DNA from: Syntrophomonas sp.
GTDB taxonomy: Bacteria > Bacillota > Syntrophomonadia > Syntrophomonadales > Syntrophomonadaceae
Direction of reading: 5' to 3'
Length of the DNA: 64,000 bases
Assembly (NCBI GenBank): GCA_016841245.1
Contig: JAENZN010000017.1
Location: 1-64,000 of the forward strand
Shown here: piece by piece, positions 18,663 through 28,492 of the stretch
Layout: every line of letters starts with the position of its first letter
Position numbering within the stretch: position 1 is the stretch's first letter
Position numbers and translations under genes: made by a program
Notes under the pieces: generated by a model
The model's database searches: none
What the model was told of the DNA's origin: nothing
What the model saw: only the letters and a program-made list of their open reading frames with translations

Positions 18663-19643
18663 ATGAAAGAAAGCAATCTGTATTTCCTGTGGGGGAAAGA
18701 GCACTTTTTACTGGATCAACAGATTAAAAAAATAGTAGAACAGGTCTGTGAGCGGATGGGAGAAGAGCCTGAAGTTCTCCACTTTGATAGTGATGAGATT
18801 GATCCCCGTGAATTACGGGAACAGTTGGAGTTCAGTCCACTTTTTACCCTGTATCGGGTAGCGGTCATAAAAAGGCCTTACTGGTTAGGAAAAGGGAAGA
18901 AAAGGGGAAATAAGAGCGAAGATTTCATCAAGGTGATCAATGATTACCTGGATAGTGCTCCCCAGGGTCAAACTCTGATCTTAACCGCTGATGAGCTGGA
19001 AAAGACAAATCCGCTGGTTAAGAGGTTGAGCAAGGAAGCCCAGATAATTGAATGTAAATTTCCAGATGCCAGATATTTTGGTAAGTGGGTTGCTGATGAA
19101 TTTGCAGCCCGAGACCGGGCCTGTAACGCAGAGGTGGTTAAGCGACTGCTTAACAGCGGTCAGGACATGTATTACCTGTATAACCTGATCGAAAAGCTCT
19201 GCCTGCAGGTAGAGGGACGGATCATAAATGAGAAAGATATCGAAGAAGAGTTAAGTGTTCGCGATGAAATAAAGGTATTTAAATTAACTGATGCTTTATT
19301 AAGAAGAAATTTAACCGGCTCTCTGCAGGCCTTTCACCAACTTCTGGAGCAGGGAGAACACCCGCTGCTATTTCTGAATATGACTGCCCGGCAGTTTGCC
19401 AGTATGGCTAAGGTAAAAGCGTACCAGGAACAGGGTCATAACAATAAGAAAATTGCAGAAATAACCTCGATGAGAGACTTTATGGTAAAGAGATTTGCCG
19501 AATCAGGAAGTCATTTCTCCTGGGAAGAGATCCAGGGATGCTTTGAATTGTGCCTGGATATTGATTTCAAAATAAAAAATACTTCCCAGGACTCAGTATT
19601 TCTTTTGGAAACTTTGATTATAGAGATATGTACCCGAAAATAA
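18663..19643 (+). CDS. holA: DNA polymerase III delta subunit
   Basis: A 326-aa clamp-loader subunit (YqeN/HolA). The opening NLYFLWGKEHFLLDQQIKKI and the long helical C-terminal third match the family, which opens the beta clamp during replication. ATG 18663 follows a GGGAGA site; the longer open frame upstream runs antisense through the FAD gene and is not used. In Bacillus it lies between comEC and rpsT, and the same relative order holds here. Confidence 0.9.
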   Translation: MKESNLYFLWGKEHFLLDQQIKKIVEQVCERMGEEPEVLHFDSDEIDPRELREQLEFSPLFTLYRVAVIKRPYWLGKGKKRGNKSEDFIKVINDYLDSAPQGQTLILTADELEKTNPLVKRLSKEAQIIECKFPDARYFGKWVADEFAARDRACNAEVVKRLLNSGQDMYYLYNLIEKLCLQVEGRIINEKDIEEELSVRDEIKVFKLTDALLRRNLTGSLQAFHQLLEQGEHPLLFLNMTARQFASMAKVKAYQEQGHNNKKIAEITSMRDFMVKRFAESGSHFSWEEIQGCFELCLDIDFKIKNTSQDSVFLLETLIIEICTRK

Positions 19644-19703
19644 ATTGAACAGGTTTTTCCTGTCACTGTTCCAGCCCTGCGACTCATGATAAACACAACT
19701 CTT

Positions 19704-20471
19704 TTACATATCCAGCGACTTCGCCACCTCTATTATTTCTTCCTCATCCAGATTAGCAGTCACAATATAATATCTTTCCGGAGTCTGCCATAATAATATC
19801 CGGAGGTCGGTGTTATCGAAATAAATCAATGTTGCCTCGTATTCATTAATTTCAACGTTAAGAGTTTTCGCATCATTGCTCCTGAAATTAAAGGAAAATG
19901 AAGTTACCTGGCTTATTGGGCATTCATCGACTATTAGCTCATTTCCTGTTACAGAATCTATATAGTGAAGTTCCACCGGTGACAGGTTGCTATTTTTATC
20001 CTTAATAAAGACCCCGTTCAGGGTATAAGAGGCTGGAACATAGTTAGGAACTGCTATATTATAGTTCAGTGTCTGCCGGGCCTCTCCCAGAGAACACAGG
20101 GCATTTTCGCCGTCCTGTTCATCTTTATTTTCATTTTTTTGATCCCCCACAGCAGGTGTTTCATCTCTGGTTTGAGTGACTCCGGAGATATTAACGACGT
20201 TGCAAAAGGCTGATTTAATGGTCTGGAAAAACCTGAAGTCAGCCAGTACATAATCACCAACAGTAAATACAGCAGTCAAGAGAAGGATAAGTACAGCTGC
20301 CACGGCGGCAAACTTCCTGAATACAGGAATACCTGCTTTCCTGTTACTCTCTTCGATATCTGCCGAAATTTTTGCCCATACCTCGTCTCTGTCGGGAGGA
20401 ACTATGCTGTTGGCGGCCGTTTGTAATTTCTGGGCAAGCTCTTCATCAAAACTATTAAAATAAAGGTTCAT
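19704..20471 (-). CDS. anti-sigma factor-like membrane protein with DUF4367-type domain
   Basis: A 255-aa protein with a cytoplasmic N-terminus (about 1-55), one membrane helix (about 56-78, FAAVAAVLILLLTAVFTVGDYVL) and an extracytoplasmic part ending in the DUF4367-like pattern with ILLWQTPERYYIVTANLDEEEIIEVAKSL. It overlaps the upstream sigma-factor stop by four bases (ATGA), so it is likely the anti-sigma partner. It lacks the Cys-rich ZAS motif seen in the other anti-sigma of this window. Confidence 0.75.
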   Translation of the reverse strand: MNLYFNSFDEELAQKLQTAANSIVPPDRDEVWAKISADIEESNRKAGIPVFRKFAAVAAVLILLLTAVFTVGDYVLADFRFFQTIKSAFCNVVNISGVTQTRDETPAVGDQKNENKDEQDGENALCSLGEARQTLNYNIAVPNYVPASYTLNGVFIKDKNSNLSPVELHYIDSVTGNELIVDECPISQVTSFSFNFRSNDAKTLNVEINEYEATLIYFDNTDLRILLWQTPERYYIVTANLDEEEIIEVAKSLDM

Positions 20472-20983
20472 AATACTACCCCACTTTCAGTATCAGGTTC
20501 CAGGATATCCTTTAATATTATCCTGGCCCGGCTGAGCCTGCTCTTAACCGTACCTGCCGGAAGTTCCAAGGTTTCTCCTATTTCCTGTTCAGTAAATCCT
20601 AAATAGTATTTAAAAACGATTATTTCTCTGTATTTTACATCAATCATCTTCAAAGCCTGTCTGATATCTATTTCTTTATCCTTTTGCTCCATGATATCAG
20701 TAGGAGAAGCTATTATATTATCAATTTCATCAATACTCGCTACAGGAATGCATTTGTGATGCTTTTTGATCATATCTTTGGCCTGATTTGATGCTACTAC
20801 TGTAAGCCAGGTATAAATCTTATCCAGGTCCTGTAATCTGTCCAAGTGTTTATGAGCCACAATAAAGGCCTCCTGGGTGGCATCTCGGGCGATAAGATCA
20901 TTCTGGGCAATCAAACAGGTGGAACAGTATACTCTATCAAAATAGGTATCAAAAAGTATCCTAAACAGCTCGGATTCATTCAT
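20468..20983 (-). CDS. RNA polymerase sigma factor, ECF/sigma-70 family
   Basis: A 171-aa factor with region 2 (about 10-75, CLIAQNDLIARDATQEAFIVA) and region 4 (about 105-160, YREIIVFKYYLGFTEQEIGE, then GTVKSRLSRARI). ATG 20983 is preceded by TAGGAGAAATAATT, better than the longer alternative from 21010. Transcribed toward holA together with its anti-sigma partner. Confidence 0.9.
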   Translation of the reverse strand: MNESELFRILFDTYFDRVYCSTCLIAQNDLIARDATQEAFIVAHKHLDRLQDLDKIYTWLTVVASNQAKDMIKKHHKCIPVASIDEIDNIIASPTDIMEQKDKEIDIRQALKMIDVKYREIIVFKYYLGFTEQEIGETLELPAGTVKSRLSRARIILKDILEPDTESGVVL

Positions 20984-21314
20984 AATTATTTCTCCTACAG
21001 AAACATACAAAATATAACTTAATACCCTTTATTATAACAATATGGGAAAAGGCGCCTTTGCCAGTAATTATACTATAAAACCCTGGAAGAAAATAATAAT
21101 ATAGATATTCAAGATTAACTTTGGTTTTACTTTCTTTGCTATTTTTTAATTAAACTGCTATCAGTTGATCCTGTCATCTTTCTCTGATCCGCAACTTTTA
21201 TCCTAATTTGAGCAGGACAAATTACCCTTTTTTATAATTTTATAAAAATGATGGAACCTTTTGGGTTTTCAAATCGTGTATATTATGAAGTTTTTTATGG
21301 AAGGAGGTGAAAAT

Positions 21315-21806
21315 ATGCGAAAAACATATTCAGTGATTCTGCTCATCATAGTTATTTTCATAGTAATTAATATTCCTGTAATGGCTGCAAGTGAGGTTTC
21401 AAACCAGTTATCGGATACTAATGCTGCTGCTCATCATACCAGACAAGACCTGAAATCACAGATAAATCCTGAAGAAGCCAAATCTGATGATTACCTGATT
21501 CAGCAATGGTATTGTGAAATTAGAGTCATCAATAGCGGCCAAGTTTCACTATATGGTTGGACCAGATGCGTTCGGGACTGTGATTCGGTAGATGTTGAAC
21601 TGCAGCTGCAGAGGTGGACTGGTTCAAGCTGGACCACTCTCGGAACATATGTATTCCGGGGATTTTACACTGATTATTGCTGGGGAATAAGGACTGTTTC
21701 AGTATCAGGCGGCCACTATTACCGTGTGAAGAGCTACCACCGGGCCAGAGACGGTTCGCTTTATGACCAGACGACTGCTTATACACAGGCGATTTATGTT
21801 AATTAG
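21315..21806 (+). CDS. small secreted beta-rich protein of unknown function
   Basis: A 163-aa preprotein. A very strong AAGGAGGTG site precedes ATG 21315. A signal peptide (about residues 1-29, cleavage near VMAA-SE) leads to a mature domain full of alternating Trp/Tyr and beta-prone segments, with four Cys (WYCE, RCVRDCD, DYCW) that could form disulfides. I do not recognise the family. It stands alone, with no obvious terminator or partner. Confidence 0.75.
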   Translation: MRKTYSVILLIIVIFIVINIPVMAASEVSNQLSDTNAAAHHTRQDLKSQINPEEAKSDDYLIQQWYCEIRVINSGQVSLYGWTRCVRDCDSVDVELQLQRWTGSSWTTLGTYVFRGFYTDYCWGIRTVSVSGGHYYRVKSYHRARDGSLYDQTTAYTQAIYVN

Positions 21807-22497
21807 TTTTTAGAAAACGCTTGGGTCTTAAAAGGTAATCCCAAGACCTAGCATCCATCAATAAATGCAGTATTGAAAATAGGTTTTGGGTTCTGAATAA
21901 TGGGCATAGAGTCTTGGGATTTACCTTGAAACTGATGAAATACCCAGTTACTGCTATATTAGGCGATTAATAAAAAGAAAATTACTCCTATCTCATAATG
22001 TCTTACAATAGATGGCATAGGTTTAAAATAATGGATACGATTGAGAATATAACAGGGATATCACCGCATCAGTCACTGATGACCGGCTCTGAATACATCT
22101 GCTTTTAAATCATAAGAATCTATAATAATTAGCAATCCGAATTAAGACTGTTATCATAACTCATGACAAGGGAGATAGTAAGTCCTGTCATTAACAAAAC
22201 AAAAAACCTGCCATTAATAATTAAAAATGCAGATGGGGATGGTTCTTCTTGACTTGCATTATATTTTTCGCGGGAAATTATTTTGCTGCCCGGTTTTTAT
22301 GATGATGGCGCAAAATAGTCGGCCACCTTCGGAATTGGGGGTTGATTATTCACGTATTCCAACTATTACCGAGAAAAAACAGTTATTCGAAAGAATCGTA
22401 AGCAAGTTTACGATTGATGAGAAGTGGTGCCATGTTCAATAGAATCAGGGATGTAATTTATAAATACATTCTCATCACAAAAGAAAAACTTGTCTTC
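21807..22497. other. gene-free region with inverted sequence blocks
   Basis: About 690 bases without a supported gene. A block at 21831-21847 returns inverted at 21911-21929 with one extra base, so the two could pair across about 65 nt; a nearer GGTCTT/AAGACC pair also lies at 21834-21848. A 71-codon open frame at 22227-22442 has no ribosome site and no recognisable similarity and is not called. Confidence 0.45.
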
Positions 22498-22682
22498 GTG
22501 ACAGGTTATAGGTTATCGACAAAGTTTACAAAATGCCAGACCGATGACGGGAGCGAAGATCAAGGCATAAAAAAAGCCCGCGATTGATGCGTACATGAGT
22601 ACGTTGATTGAGTGGGCTTTTTGAAATAACGCAGATATTCGTTTTTGTCATTGGTCTGGAACCTGTCATAATGACAGGTTCT
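22498..22682. repeat. large imperfect inverted repeat (about 185 bp) of unknown type
   Basis: Arms from about 22498 and 22682 pair in stretches: GTGACAGGTT with AACCTGTCAT, CCAGACCGATGAC (22538-22550) with GTCATTGGTCTGG (22647-22659), and AAAAAGCCC with GGGCTTTTT at the inner ends. Inside the right arm lies a perfect AACCTGTCA/TGACAGGTT hairpin (22660-22680) followed by a T-run. It looks like a MITE-like element or a structured RNA. Confidence 0.5.
22569..22622. terminator. bidirectional terminator hairpin
   Basis: AAAAAAGCCC pairs with GGGCTTTTT across an inner CGTAC-ATGA-GTACG hairpin. A-run on the left and T-run on the right allow use in both directions, including after rpsT on the minus strand. 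Confidence 0.65.
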
Positions 22683-22684
22683 TT

Positions 22685-22951
22685 TTACTGTGCAAGTGCA
22701 TTAAATTTTCTGCTTAGAGCTGATTTCTTCCTGGCTGCGGTATTTTTGTGCATTATGCCTTTACTTACACTTTTATCGATCAGGGAGGTTACTTGCAACA
22801 AACTACCCTGTGCGGCTTCAGTATCTGCTGTTGCGAGTGATGCTTCATATTTATTTATAGCTGTTTTCAGCCTGGTCTTATACGCTTTATTTCTAAGACG
22901 ATTTGCTTCGGCTCTTCTGGCTCTCTTGGCTGGAGTTTTGCTCTTTGCCAC
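22685..22951 (-). CDS. rpsT: 30S ribosomal protein S20
   Basis: An 88-aa, very basic helical protein that binds 16S rRNA. MAKSKTPAKRARRAEANRLR and the C-terminal ARKKSALSRKFNAL are typical. It is transcribed opposite to holA and spoIIP, as in Bacillus, with a GGAGGTG site before ATG. Confidence 0.97.
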   Translation of the reverse strand: MAKSKTPAKRARRAEANRLRNKAYKTRLKTAINKYEASLATADTEAAQGSLLQVTSLIDKSVSKGIMHKNTAARKKSALSRKFNALAQ

Positions 22952-23171
22952 AACTTCACCTCCTTATTATTTTAAGCTAACAGAAATACTATAGCATTTC
23001 AATTTATAAAATGCAAGGAAAAAGCGTGCCTTTTTGGGCAGTTGAATAAGCCATGATATTTACTGGTCAATTAAACAAAAAGACTTCTTAATAATCTGTT
23101 CTGTCCCCAAAATAGTTCTAATTATAATAATTTCACATAGATTTTAACATATTGCTGGAGAGGTGGACAGG

Positions 23172-24224
23172 ATGCATAAGCGAAATTTTCAGAATTTCAT
23201 AAAAAGTATTTTTTTTATGCAGATATTTATTGTTATCATCTTAGCGGGATTGAGTCTGGATCTGAGTTGTAGTTCTCTGAGCGCCTGGTCAGCATCTGGT
23301 ATGGCGGCCCAAGATGGTTCGTTTTTATGCGCCAGAATAAATGAAAAAATTGCCCAGAGACTAATCAGCAGTGTAAATTCAGCCATGGCAGGGGATACTG
23401 ATATTGAACACCTATCTCGTGACTATTTGGGTCGACAATTTGCAGAAAACATGTTTGCCACCAGCATAAATGCTCTGGCTTACAGCAAGGACAGCAGTGA
23501 GGAAAAGCAAGCAGCAGTTAGTATTAATTCCTCCCCAGATAACATTCAACTGCCTGCAATCAGGCTAGAGAGCGAAGAACAGGCCTCACCGGCACTTATA
23601 CAATCGGCGAGCAATTCCCGGATTACCTTTTATTGTACCCACAGTGCCGAATCATATATTCCGGATTCAGGAAAAGCCAAGTTGGATGGTAAAAGAGGGC
23701 TGGTGAACACGGTGGCCGCTCACATGGCAGATATTCTGTTCACTAAAGGATTGACTGCAGATTATATAAATACCATCCATGACTGGCCGGATTATAATGA
23801 GAGCTATGCAAAGTCCCGGGAGACTGTCAAACAAATTGTCGATTCGGGCGAGTCTAAAACGCTGGCTTTGTTTGATGTACACCGAGACAGCATCCCGGGA
23901 TCGAAAGAGGCTGCTACTATATCTGTTGATGGCAAGAAGAGTGCGGTGATTTTGATCGTTGTAGGAACTGACGAACGCAAAGAACATCCTCACTGGAAAG
24001 ATAATCTATCTTTTGCTCAAAAATTGTACCAGGAGGGCCAACGGATGTACCCTGGTTTGATTAAAGGAGTTAGAACCAAGGCCGGAACCTATAATCAGGA
24101 GTATCATAATCATGCCCTGCTGCTGGAGATGGGGACTGATTATAATAGTCTGGAAGAAGCTCAGTATGCCGGAGAGTTATTTATTAATGTGCTGATTCAG
24201 GTGCTGGAGAAAGAAGTGGAATGA
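23172..24224 (+). CDS. spoIIP: stage II sporulation protein P (cell-wall amidase)
   Basis: A 350-aa membrane-anchored peptidoglycan hydrolase that works with SpoIID in engulfment of the forespore. N-terminal membrane helix (about 12-32), then the SpoIIP domain with YCTHSAESYIPD, IHDWPDYNESYAKSR, LFDVHRD and LLLEMG, which carry the expected zinc-amidase residues. ATG 23172 fits the GGAGAGG site better than GTG 23163. The protease gene gpr, which usually precedes spoIIP in this cluster, is missing here. Confidence 0.93.
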   Translation: MHKRNFQNFIKSIFFMQIFIVIILAGLSLDLSCSSLSAWSASGMAAQDGSFLCARINEKIAQRLISSVNSAMAGDTDIEHLSRDYLGRQFAENMFATSINALAYSKDSSEEKQAAVSINSSPDNIQLPAIRLESEEQASPALIQSASNSRITFYCTHSAESYIPDSGKAKLDGKRGLVNTVAAHMADILFTKGLTADYINTIHDWPDYNESYAKSRETVKQIVDSGESKTLALFDVHRDSIPGSKEAATISVDGKKSAVILIVVGTDERKEHPHWKDNLSFAQKLYQEGQRMYPGLIKGVRTKAGTYNQEYHNHALLLEMGTDYNSLEEAQYAGELFINVLIQVLEKEVE

Positions 24225-24515
24225 GTGCGGAGTATTGGTATGAGTATGGCATTGGTATTAATAATTACACTCATGGCAGTAGCTTTAAACATCAGCAATG
24301 ATAGTATAAACCAGCTGACCGGAGAAGAACGTAAAGCAGTGATAGCTGTTGATATAGAGGATAGCAATATATATTTGCAGATGCTGGGTGAAGAATATGA
24401 ATTTTCAGAGCCAGTGGAGAGGTCATCACAATTATTTGACGATTACTGCAGTTCGATTAGGAATTATCTTCTTAATATTTGGATTATATTTGATACAGTT
24501 TTCTTGCAGCATTAA
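24225..24515 (+). CDS. YqxA-like small membrane protein, C-terminus possibly frameshifted
   Basis: GTG 24225 follows the spoIIP stop directly. An N-terminal membrane helix (about 4-22, MSMALVLIITLMAVAL) precedes a short soluble part. Position between spoIIP and lepA matches yqxA of Bacillus. The last 30 residues look unnatural, while the overlapping frame ending at 24585 encodes a hydrophobic stretch (LGIIFLIFGLYLIQF) that could be the true C-terminal helix, so a frameshift near 24430 is possible. Confidence 0.5.
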   Translation: MRSIGMSMALVLIITLMAVALNISNDSINQLTGEERKAVIAVDIEDSNIYLQMLGEEYEFSEPVERSSQLFDDYCSSIRNYLLNIWIIFDTVFLQH

Positions 24516-24857
24516 TTTGAATAAATCAGATAGTACACCAGGGTCGGTGGTTTTAGAAACCAGCGGCCTTTTTAGTGCCGACTAACGAGTATAGTTTCGC
24601 TATGGGTCCTTGGACGTGGCAGGCTGGATGGTGACCGATCCAGTGTGTGAATCAAATATTAATGAACATTTTCCATGTTGTTTAATGAACGGCACCACTA
24701 TTGCCTTAAAATCCAGCGTTTTAATATTTTAAGGGATGGAGATTTGTAAGATATCGAGTATAATTATATCCATATGTATCGTTGCTGAAGAACTTATTAA
24801 CATAAAAAATGCACTGATATATATGGCACATAAGAAAATGCAACTGGAGTTGAGGTT
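24516..24857. other. intergenic region before murJ
   Basis: About 340 bases without a gene, apart from the possible frameshifted tail of the yqxA-like frame up to 24585. A small CTGGAT/ATCCAG hairpin lies near 24630-24650. Nothing else recognised. Confidence 0.4.
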
Positions 24858-26420
24858 TTGAGCGAAACTGGAAAACGCGTAGCCAGGGCGGCTGTTTTGC
24901 TGATGATAACAGTAGTCATATCTAGATTTCTTGGATATGGCCGGGAAGTAGCTCTATATAGTATTTTTGGCATAAATTATGTGACTGATGCTTACCGGGC
25001 TGCTTTTTCAGTTCCGGATTTTCTATATATGATGCTGGTAGGAGGAGCATTGAGTTCAGCATTTATTCCGGTTTTTTCTTCTTGTATCGCTACCCGGCAG
25101 GAACAGGAAGGCTGGAAATCAGCTAGTATTGTCTTTAATTATGTACTGATTGCTTTGATTTTACTGGTAATTATTGCCTATTTTTATACCCTGCCTCTGG
25201 TGAAGCTGCTCGCACCAGGACTTCCACCAGGCTACATTGCCCTTACAGTGGATTTGACCCGGATTATGTTTTTGCAGACAGCTTTTATGGTTTTAAACGG
25301 GTTTGCTATGGGGATTTTAAATTCTTGCAATAATTTCGCTGCCCCGGCTATCGGCAGTCTGGTCTATAATCTGGTCATCATTGGGGTGGGGATAGCCCTG
25401 GAGAACCGGTTCGGTATTGCGGCATTTGCTTATGGTGTAGTCATCGGATCTGCTTTGAACTTTATAGTACAGATACCGGCTCTACGCGGGGTTGGCCTCA
25501 AATATCATTTTTCTTTCGATCACCGGGATAAAGGTTTTCGTCAGATTATGATCTTAATGGTTCCAGTCCTGGCAGGTCTTGGGGTAATTCAACTTAATCT
25601 GTTCGTTACCCGAAATCTCGCTTCTGGCATGGGGGCAGGGGCTATCAGTTCATTGGATCTGGCTCAGAAGTTGATGAATCTTCCTATAGGTATTTTTGCG
25701 GTATCGATTGCGATCGCAATATTTCCAACGCTGACTGTACTGGTGGCCAGAGGGGAACTTGATATGTTTAAGCGCAGTACTTCATTGGGGCTAAGAGCGA
25801 TTTTTCTGGTTAGTATACCGGCTTCTTTCGGGTTGGCTGCCCTGGGTCTGCCGATGATAAGGCTGCTTTTTGAACATGGGGAATATACTGCTGCTATGGC
25901 AGAGACTACTTACCGAGTATTAATTTTCTATTTGGTGGGACTTTTTGCTTATTCAGCTATACAAGTTTTAAACCGCAGTTTTTATGCTTTGAAAGATACT
26001 CTGATCCCGGTTATCGCATCTGCAATAACCATCGCTGCCAACATTTATTTATCCATACAGCTTTCAGCAATGATTGGAGCAAAGGGACTGGCACTCGCCT
26101 ATTCACTAGCAGGGATCGTAAACCTGCTTATATTGATCCTGGTTTTACGAAAAAAAGTGGGCAGGATCGGGGGGGGAGCTATCGTAAAGGGGTTTGCCAT
26201 TTCGACCGGGGCATCATGCGTTATGTTCCTGGTAGTGCGCTTGATAGTGGATTATCTGCTGGAAATTTTAAGTTTTATGGAGGAGATCAACCTTTTTATC
26301 AGTGTTAGCGTTGGTGTTACTGCTGGAGTGATGGTGTATGCGCTTCTGGTTTATCTGTTCAAATTAGAAGAAACTGAATTGGTATGGGGAATGATAAAAA
26401 GGAAAATACGGCCTGCTTGA
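24858..26420 (+). CDS. murJ: lipid II flippase MurJ (MviN family)
   Basis: A 520-aa polytopic protein with about 14 membrane helices that would move lipid II across the membrane for peptidoglycan synthesis, possibly in sporulating cells here given its neighbours. SRFLGYGREVALYSIFG, DAYRAAFSVPDFLY and NSCNNFAAPAIGSLVYN are characteristic. TTG 24858 is the likely start, with a weak GGAG/GAGG site. This gene is not part of the cluster in Bacillus. Confidence 0.9.
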   Translation: MSETGKRVARAAVLLMITVVISRFLGYGREVALYSIFGINYVTDAYRAAFSVPDFLYMMLVGGALSSAFIPVFSSCIATRQEQEGWKSASIVFNYVLIALILLVIIAYFYTLPLVKLLAPGLPPGYIALTVDLTRIMFLQTAFMVLNGFAMGILNSCNNFAAPAIGSLVYNLVIIGVGIALENRFGIAAFAYGVVIGSALNFIVQIPALRGVGLKYHFSFDHRDKGFRQIMILMVPVLAGLGVIQLNLFVTRNLASGMGAGAISSLDLAQKLMNLPIGIFAVSIAIAIFPTLTVLVARGELDMFKRSTSLGLRAIFLVSIPASFGLAALGLPMIRLLFEHGEYTAAMAETTYRVLIFYLVGLFAYSAIQVLNRSFYALKDTLIPVIASAITIAANIYLSIQLSAMIGAKGLALAYSLAGIVNLLILILVLRKKVGRIGGGAIVKGFAISTGASCVMFLVVRLIVDYLLEILSFMEEINLFISVSVGVTAGVMVYALLVYLFKLEETELVWGMIKRKIRPA

Positions 26421-26471
26421 GTAAAAGAGTCCGGTTTCATAAAAAAATACTTACCCTTAAATAAAGAATAT

Positions 26472-26500
26472 TTGACTGTGTTATAAAAATGTTGTAATTA
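26472..26500 (+). promoter_or_regulatory. candidate sigma-A promoter of lepA
   Basis: TTGACT (26472-26477), 17 bp, TAATTA (26495-26500), about 50 bp before the lepA start. Confidence 0.45.
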
Positions 26501-26552
26501 TTATATGGTTAGCAAAAAATATTCTTGATCTAAGTTCTGGAGGTTTATAAAA

Positions 26553-28352
26553 TTGCAGGATAGAATCAGAAATTTTAGCATAATAGCTCACATAGATCAT
26601 GGCAAATCCACCTTGGCAGATCGCTTACTGCAGTTCACGGGTGCAATTAGTGCAAGAGAAATGCGGGAACAGTATCTGGATAAGATGGATCTGGAAAGGG
26701 AAAAAGGTATTACTATCAAGCTGCAGCCGGTTAGATTGAAATACCAGGCCAGGGATGAAAAGGAATATATACTTAACTTGATTGATACTCCCGGTCATGT
26801 GGATTTTTCCTATGAAGTATCCCGCAGCCTGGCGGCCTGTGAAGGAGCACTGCTGATTGTGGATGCTTCCCAGGGGATTGAAGCTCAAACCCTGGCCAAT
26901 GTTTATATGGCCATGGAATTGAATCTGGAGATTATTGGCGTAGTTAACAAAATAGATTTACCTGGTGCTGAACCAGAAAAAGTTATGCAGGAAATGGAGG
27001 ATGTCCTGGGGATTGACCACAGCGATATTATTCCTATATCGGCTAAAATGGGTTTAGGTATTGAAGAGGTTCTGGAAGCTATAGTAAATAAGATTCCAGC
27101 CCCTGCTGGTGATGAGAAGGGCCCATTACAAGCACTTATTTTTGATTCTTATTTTGATTCTTATAAAGGTGCTATATCTTATGTAAGGGTAGTGGCCGGG
27201 GAGGTTCGAAAAGGTGACCTGATTATGATGATGGCCAGTGGCAAGCAGTTTGAAGTAAGTGAAATTGGGGTCATAAACCCTTATATGACCGAGGTGCAAT
27301 CCTTGAAGGCAGGTGAGGTGGGATACCTGGTAGCAGGGATTAAAAATGTCATAGACACCCGGGTGGGTGATACTATAACCGGAGCCAGGATGCCGGCTCC
27401 CAGGGCCTTGCCAGGTTATCAGGAAGTTAAACCTATGGTTTATTGTGGACTTTATCCCCTGGAGAACAATGATTTTGAAAAATTAAGAGATGCTTTAGAC
27501 AAACTTAAGCTGAATGATGCATCCTTATTCTATGAACCTGAAAGTTCAGATGCTCTGGGCTTTGGTTTCCGCTGTGGATTTCTGGGACTACTGCATCTAG
27601 AGATCGTCAGGGAACGACTGGAGCGAGAATATGATTTGAGCCTTATGGCTACAGCTCCGGTGGTGGTGTATCGAATCCAGTTAACTGATGGCAGTGAGAA
27701 GGATGTACAAAACCCTACCCACTGGCCGCCTGCTCAAAAAATACAGGCAGTGATGGAACCATATTATAAGGCTACCATTATGGTGCCCCATGAGTATGTG
27801 GGTACTATCATGGAACTGTGCCAGGAAAAACGGGGTACCTATATTAACATGGAATACCTGACTGCTCAGAGGGTAATAATTACCTATAAGCTGCCTCTGG
27901 CTGAAATTCTTTATGATTTCTTCGATTTGATGAAATCACGAACCAAAGGTTATGCTTCCCTTGATTACGAATTGAGTGGTTATGAAATCTCTGATCTGGT
28001 TAAACTGGATGTTATGCTTAATGGGGAGGTGATCGATGCTTTAAGTTTCATAACTCATAAGGACAATTCCTATCAAAGAGCTCGATCTATCGCTCAGCGG
28101 CTTAGAAAAATTATCCCCCGGCAGATGTATGAAGTAATTATTCAGGCTGCTATTGGCAGCAAGGTGATTGCCCGGGAAAACATTAAAGCTATGAGAAAAG
28201 ATGTACTGGCCAAGTGTTATGGCGGAGATATTACTCGGAAGAAGAAACTGCTGGAGAAGCAGAAGGAAGGCAAGAAGAGGATGAAGCAGATCGGTCATAT
28301 TGAAGTACCCAAAGATGCCTTTATGAGCGTAATGGATATTGAAAAAGAATAG
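26553..28352 (+). CDS. lepA: elongation factor 4 (LepA) GTPase
   Basis: A 599-aa ribosome-associated GTPase. G1 AHIDHGKST (12-20), G3 DTPGHVDF, G4 NKIDLPGA, followed by the EF-G-like domains and the LepA-specific C-terminal domain ([19 protein letters not shown] and a Lys-rich tail). TTG 26553 after CTGGAGGTT. Standard neighbour of hemW and hrcA in Firmicutes. Confidence 0.97.
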   Translation: MQDRIRNFSIIAHIDHGKSTLADRLLQFTGAISAREMREQYLDKMDLEREKGITIKLQPVRLKYQARDEKEYILNLIDTPGHVDFSYEVSRSLAACEGALLIVDASQGIEAQTLANVYMAMELNLEIIGVVNKIDLPGAEPEKVMQEMEDVLGIDHSDIIPISAKMGLGIEEVLEAIVNKIPAPAGDEKGPLQALIFDSYFDSYKGAISYVRVVAGEVRKGDLIMMMASGKQFEVSEIGVINPYMTEVQSLKAGEVGYLVAGIKNVIDTRVGDTITGARMPAPRALPGYQEVKPMVYCGLYPLENNDFEKLRDALDKLKLNDASLFYEPESSDALGFGFRCGFLGLLHLEIVRERLEREYDLSLMATAPVVVYRIQLTDGSEKDVQNPTHWPPAQKIQAVMEPYYKATIMVPHEYVGTIMELCQEKRGTYINMEYLTAQRVIITYKLPLAEILYDFFDLMKSRTKGYASLDYELSGYEISDLVKLDVMLNGEVIDALSFITHKDNSYQRARSIAQRLRKIIPRQMYEVIIQAAIGSKVIARENIKAMRKDVLAKCYGGDITRKKKLLEKQKEGKKRMKQIGHIEVPKDAFMSVMDIEKE

Positions 28353-28492
28353 GAATGTAATACCCCCCAATAATGGGCAGGGTGCATAAAGATGCAATAA
28401 GGACGTCAATAAAAATTAAATACTGCTGGAACAACATATTGATGGAACTTCTGTAACCTTTTGTATAGTATGTTTGAGGGGACAAATATTAT

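Noticed and set aside
22227-22442. 71-codon open frame on the plus strand
   Set aside because: No ribosome site, no recognisable family, and unusual composition at the start. Probably a chance frame or a remnant.
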